From positions 372,001 through 436,000 of the forward strand of contig DASXUN010000021.1 in assembly GCA_036504815.1 (NCBI GenBank): a stretch of 64,000 bases of DNA, in the 5' to 3' direction. Each line of letters opens with the position of its first letter. Positions within the stretch are counted from its first letter, which is position 1. Below the pieces are notes generated by a model. It had not been told where the DNA came from. It did not search any database and saw only the letters and a list, made by a program, of their open reading frames with translations. The DNA comes from Gemmatimonadaceae bacterium. Lineage in GTDB: Bacteria > Gemmatimonadota > Gemmatimonadetes > Gemmatimonadales > Gemmatimonadaceae. The position numbers and the translations under genes were made by a program. Shown here piece by piece: positions 61,182 through 64,000 of this stretch.

Positions 61182-61535
61182 ATGGCCGATCGACTCGCTG
61201 AAATAGTCACACGCCTCCGCGAGTTTGTCGCCGAGCGTGACTGGGCGCAGTTTCATGACCCCAAGAACCTCGCGATGGCGGTTGCGAGCGAGGCGGGGGA
61301 ACTGCTAGCGGAGTATCGGTGGGTCTCAAGCACCGAAGCAGATGCCTGGTCCAAAGATCCGGCTAACCGGAATCGCGTCGCGATGGAGGCGGCGGACGTC
61401 GGAATAGCGTTGTTACTGCTTTGTGATCGCATCGGCGTTGATCTGCCGAACGCGATTGGCCAGAAGATCGAGCTCAACGCGCAGAACTATCCCGTAAATG
61501 CCTCTCGGGGCCGCGCTCTAAGGCCGGAGCTCTAG
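61182..61535 (+). CDS. MazG-like nucleotide pyrophosphohydrolase
   Basis: This 117-aa protein fits the all-alpha NTP-PPase (RS21-C6/dCTP pyrophosphatase) fold: HDPKNLAMAVASEAGELLAE (E-x2-E metal site) and VAMEAADVGIALLLLCDRIG (E-x2-D). It hydrolyses NTPs or dNTPs to NMP and PPi. The start has AGGAGGAAGG upstream and lies 8 bp after the HNH gene, so they are coupled. Nucleotide depletion could complement restriction during phage attack; that is inferred. Confidence 0.82.
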   Translation: MADRLAEIVTRLREFVAERDWAQFHDPKNLAMAVASEAGELLAEYRWVSSTEADAWSKDPANRNRVAMEAADVGIALLLLCDRIGVDLPNAIGQKIELNAQNYPVNASRGRALRPEL

Positions 61536-61565
61536 GTATCGGTTATCAGACTGTGCTGCGTCGTT

Positions 61566-61913
61566 TTAGCGGCTGTCACCCTCGCAATACGGACACTGCT
61601 CATACAAGTCGCTGTCCCACGCAGCATCACATGTGTCGCATACCTCAAGAGCCGTATCGGGTGCTTCGTCCACAATGACGTCGTGTGGCACAGGCTTGGC
61701 ACTACTGCAGTACGCCAGCCGATTCACCAGATGATAGCCGGACGTGAGCAACGGGCCGAACGGACCGTCCACGAGGGTCCATAGCGTGCGCGACTTGCGA
61801 TGGGCGCGAATAACACCGGGATCGATGACGCCGGTGCGCAGTGCTGGTAACTCGCTGATCGGGCCGAACTCGGCCGAAATCGCATCGGGCGACATCAGAC
61901 GTTGAATGGTCAT
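61566..61913 (-). CDS. Hypothetical protein with C-terminal zinc ribbon (115 aa)
   Basis: The protein starts MTIQRLMSPDAISAEFGPIS and has RTLWTLVDGPFGPLLTSGYH in the centre. The C-terminal VCDTCDAAWDSDLYEQCPYC segment holds two C-x2-C pairs, as in a rubredoxin-like or zinc-ribbon fold. I do not recognise a family. It is convergent with the MazG-like gene. Confidence 0.7.
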   Translation of the reverse strand: MTIQRLMSPDAISAEFGPISELPALRTGVIDPGVIRAHRKSRTLWTLVDGPFGPLLTSGYHLVNRLAYCSSAKPVPHDVIVDEAPDTALEVCDTCDAAWDSDLYEQCPYCEGDSR

Positions 61914-62319
61914 ATCGTTTGCCCGTAGGGGTTCTTCTGTTGTTGTTCGGCGGCTCCGTTAGGGCATACGTCGCGCGCTCTTTCGGCGTAACGCAAGGGA
62001 GCACTGTGTGCTGGGCATAAGCGACTCCCGTGGCTAGTACGTGCAATGTGCCGTCTAGGCACTGAAACGGAGACAGCGCCAGCATTCCAAATGCGAGGGC
62101 GAATATCGGGATGGAAGCGGTGACGCTGACTCAGCCTGCGACGTGCTCAATGTGAGACGTCATACGCGTGAACGCGAATCATCCAGCCGCTTGCGGAGCA
62201 CCTCACGTTCAAAATATGCGGGCAACAGAAGACTCCCAGCGACCTTTCGATCGCCGGAAGTCAGGTTGCGCTCGCGGGCTGGTGCTCTCTTTCTCGCCCG
62301 TATTTGCGCGACTACGTCG
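61914..62319. other. Gene-poor gap
   Basis: About 400 bp without a convincing gene. Only short frames occur. CGTTAGGGC at 61957 and GGCGTAACGC at 61984 loosely resemble cassette core boxes, but no paired palindrome is evident. The region presumably holds the promoter of the 115-aa gene and the 3' end of the lipoprotein transcript. Confidence 0.5.
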
Positions 62320-63171
62320 CTACTGCTTCTTGCTGCTGCCGAACTCGTCCGGCAGGGTCGGTCCTCCCCAGCCCAGGTTTCTTGCGGCAGCCCAACTGAT
62401 ATTGTTGAACCTCAAATCGAACACGTAGTAACCGTTGGACGTTGGCGACGTGGTGCTCTCGTTGCGGAATATGCCGCGGAAATACCCGCTGTAGTCCGTC
62501 GCGTTCTTGGTATTCCTGTAGAAGCCCTTTGGATTCTCGATCCCGGACAGGCCGATGGCGACGAGTTCATAGTCGTAGGTCAGGAACGTGCCCCTGGTTA
62601 CCTCGCCACTTCCGGGCTGTCCGCAAGCGTTCCACAACCGGGCGTAATCTTGGGGATCTTCTCTTGAAGGATAGGTCGCGTTCCGACCCTTGACGGTTAC
62701 CGTGAATGTCTCCAGGTCCTTGCTCCACCATGCGCTCTGGTTTTGCCAGGTGTCGGCATTCTCGTCGGCCATCTGAGCAAAGCCTTCGTTGACGTTGCTC
62801 GGGTTCGCTCTGCCGTCGTTTGCGAACCAGTTGGTCAGGACGACGTTATTGTCGATGTAGTACTCCGGCGCATTCCTGACCACGAAGAGCGCACCGTCCC
62901 GCTGCGGCCACGCGACGTCAGAGCAGCGTGCGTTGCGCCCGCTCTTTGCGTCGGCCCACGTGTCGTACACTGACACGCTGCCGGTGTAGCCGAACCGCTC
63001 GGACGACGCGTAGAAGTGGTCGCCGCCCGCTGACGCACTCTGTCCTTGCGACTGGAAGGCCGTGGACTGCCGTGCCACCGCGGCCTCGTTGCCGGCTATA
63101 CTCGTCGGCTCCGTCGTGCATCCAGTTGAAGTCAGCACGACCGCTGCGACAATCGCTGCGGAATATCTCAT
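62320..63171 (-). CDS. Hypothetical lipoprotein (283 aa)
   Basis: The N-terminus MRYSAAIVAAVVLTSTGCTT is a lipoprotein signal with the lipobox Cys at STGC. The mature part is rich in Gly, Ser, Asn and aromatic residues (GYTGSVSVYDTWADAKSGRN, WQNQSAWWSKDLETFTV) and looks beta-rich. Two Cys outside the signal (ARCSDVAW and LWNACGQPG) could form a disulfide. No family recognised. It ends in KKQ close to a low-complexity region. Lower GC than the chromosomal genes, so probably acquired. Confidence 0.7.
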   Translation of the reverse strand: MRYSAAIVAAVVLTSTGCTTEPTSIAGNEAAVARQSTAFQSQGQSASAGGDHFYASSERFGYTGSVSVYDTWADAKSGRNARCSDVAWPQRDGALFVVRNAPEYYIDNNVVLTNWFANDGRANPSNVNEGFAQMADENADTWQNQSAWWSKDLETFTVTVKGRNATYPSREDPQDYARLWNACGQPGSGEVTRGTFLTYDYELVAIGLSGIENPKGFYRNTKNATDYSGYFRGIFRNESTTSPTSNGYYVFDLRFNNISWAAARNLGWGGPTLPDEFGSSKKQ

Positions 63172-63466
63172 CTCTCGCCTACCTCAGAAATTGAAGGACA
63201 CCTGTGGTGAAGAGCGATTAGTTCGGGGCGATCAATACCACCTCACTGTCAAAGGGGCGTCAGGGCGCCTACTGCGTGATTCCTTAGAACGGCTATCTCT
63301 TTACGCCGTGCTGGAGTGTGTAGAGGTTTCCCTCGCCCGGTGTAAGGGTTTCGAATGAACTTCCGCCTCCGTCCTCGTGTGCCTCGCCGTCACTGAGAAG
63401 CGCTGCTCCGCGCGGCAGTCGCACTGCGTGCTAACGGTCGATTACCAGCTAGCTTCCTTCCACTGA
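63172..63466. other. Intergenic region before recQ
   Basis: About 295 bp with no gene-like frame. It presumably carries the recQ promoter and the divergent lipoprotein promoter. A GCGTGCTAACGG string at 63427 loosely resembles a cassette core box but has no pair. Confidence 0.4.
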
Positions 63467-64000
63467 ATGCCCACCCCCGCCCTCACCGTCCTAACCACCG
63501 TCTTCGGCTACCCCTCCTTCCGCGGTAATCAGGCGGAGGTGATCGAGCACGTCGCCGCCGGCGGCGATGCCCTGGTGCTGATGCCCACGGGGAGTGGCAA
63601 GTCGCTCTGCTACCAGATCCCGGCCCTCATGCGCCCGGGCGTCTGTGTCGTGGTCTCGCCCCTCATCGCCCTCATGCACGACCAGGTGGCTGCGCTAGGC
63701 GAACTGGGTGTCCGTGCCGCCTATCTCAACTCGACGCTCAGCGCCACCGAGGCCGCCGCCGTCGAACGTCAGGTCCGCGCCGGCGAGCTCGACCTCGTCT
63801 ACGTTGCCCCCGAACGCCTGCTCACCGATCGCTGCCTGCAGCTGCTCGAGTCGTCCACGCTCGCGCTCTTCGCCATCGATGAAGCCCACTGCGTCTCGCA
63901 GTGGGGGCACGACTTCCGTCCAGAGTACATCCAGCTCTCGGTCCTGCACGAGCGCTTCCCCGCCATCCCGCGCATCGCGCTCACCGCCACGGCCGACCGC
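63467..64000 (+). CDS. recQ: RecQ-type ATP-dependent DNA helicase, N-terminal part (truncated by window)
   Basis: From ATG 63467 the frame is open to the window end (178 codons). It reads VFGYPSFRGNQAEVIEHVAA, LVLMPTGSGKSLCYQIPA (Walker A with the RecQ-type S-L-C-Y-Q-I-P), VVVSPLIALMHDQVAAL (Ia), FAIDEAHCVSQWGHDFRPEY (DEAH box plus the RecQ aromatic-rich loop) and IALTATADR (III), all in RecQ order. It unwinds DNA during recombination and repair. GC is back at the chromosomal level here, so the accessory block ends before it. Confidence 0.92.
   Translation, partial: MPTPALTVLTTVFGYPSFRGNQAEVIEHVAAGGDALVLMPTGSGKSLCYQIPALMRPGVCVVVSPLIALMHDQVAALGELGVRAAYLNSTLSATEAAAVERQVRAGELDLVYVAPERLLTDRCLQLLESSTLALFAIDEAHCVSQWGHDFRPEYIQLSVLHERFPAIPRIALTATADR

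Noticed and set aside
62143-62667. 174-residue plus-strand frame
   Set aside because: Mostly antisense to the lipoprotein gene, which has a clear signal peptide and better composition.
63411-63440. Possible attC just before recQ (GCGCTGC..GCTAACGG)
   Set aside because: No GTTRRRY/RYYYAAC pair with nested arms could be found on either strand.
1-64000. tRNA, rRNA and CRISPR arrays
   Set aside because: Looked for T-loop-like GTTCGANNC contexts, long conserved rRNA-like stretches and regularly spaced repeats; none convincing.

Overview
The window is high-GC bacterial chromosome, apparently from Gemmatimonadota (Gemmatimonas/Gemmatirosa-like). That placement is an inference from gene content: many exported peptidases and amidohydrolases, a beta-lactamase/D-aminoacylase fusion, a membrane aminopropyltransferase fusion, CarboxypepD_reg proteins, and fused OFOR subunits. 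No rRNA, tRNA or CRISPR array was seen.

1-13.6 kb: the end of a Cu/Ag efflux operon (CusB tail, CusA, DUF411 protein), then a thermonuclease lipoprotein, an M20 peptidase and an acyl-CoA ligase. An NsrR-like palindrome precedes a DUF542 protein and two short heme-copper-oxidase-like membrane proteins. OsmC, MgtC/DUF4010, a lipoprotein and a CarboxypepD_reg protein follow.

13.6-48 kb: mostly housekeeping and nutrient scavenging. It holds an O-antigen-ligase-like protein, an AlaX-type editing protein, a three-gene operon of a GltD-like flavoprotein and 2-oxoacid:ferredoxin oxidoreductase alpha and beta, and a Vat-type acetyltransferase. It also holds exported peptidases (M20 x2, S9, M16, S15), a beta-lactamase/D-aminoacylase, a cyclophilin with a HEAT-like region, a DEAD-box helicase, GluQ-RS, an aminopropyltransferase fusion and NamZ. 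Five copies of a ~168-bp near-palindromic repeat lie between genes from 22 to 46 kb.

48-52.2 kb: a toxin-antitoxin cluster. MazEF, ParDE and a HigBA-like pair each have a palindrome upstream. There is also a lone ribbon-helix-helix protein and a HicB remnant. Between them sit a SufR-like regulator and a DUF4142 protein, divergent across an AT-rich promoter island.

52.4-63.2 kb: after an S9 peptidase, GC visibly drops and an accessory block begins. Genes at 54931, 55842, 56578 and 57478 face the same way and are separated by imperfect palindromes with integron attC features: terminal RYYYAAC/GTTRRRY-like boxes, nested arms, and short distances to the next start codon. Two of these palindromes share a 53-bp segment. 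No integrase is visible, so this looks like a cluster of attC sites lacking an integrase. It continues into a defence-like set: a DUF2075 nuclease-helicase, an HNH endonuclease and a MazG-like pyrophosphohydrolase. The window ends inside recQ.
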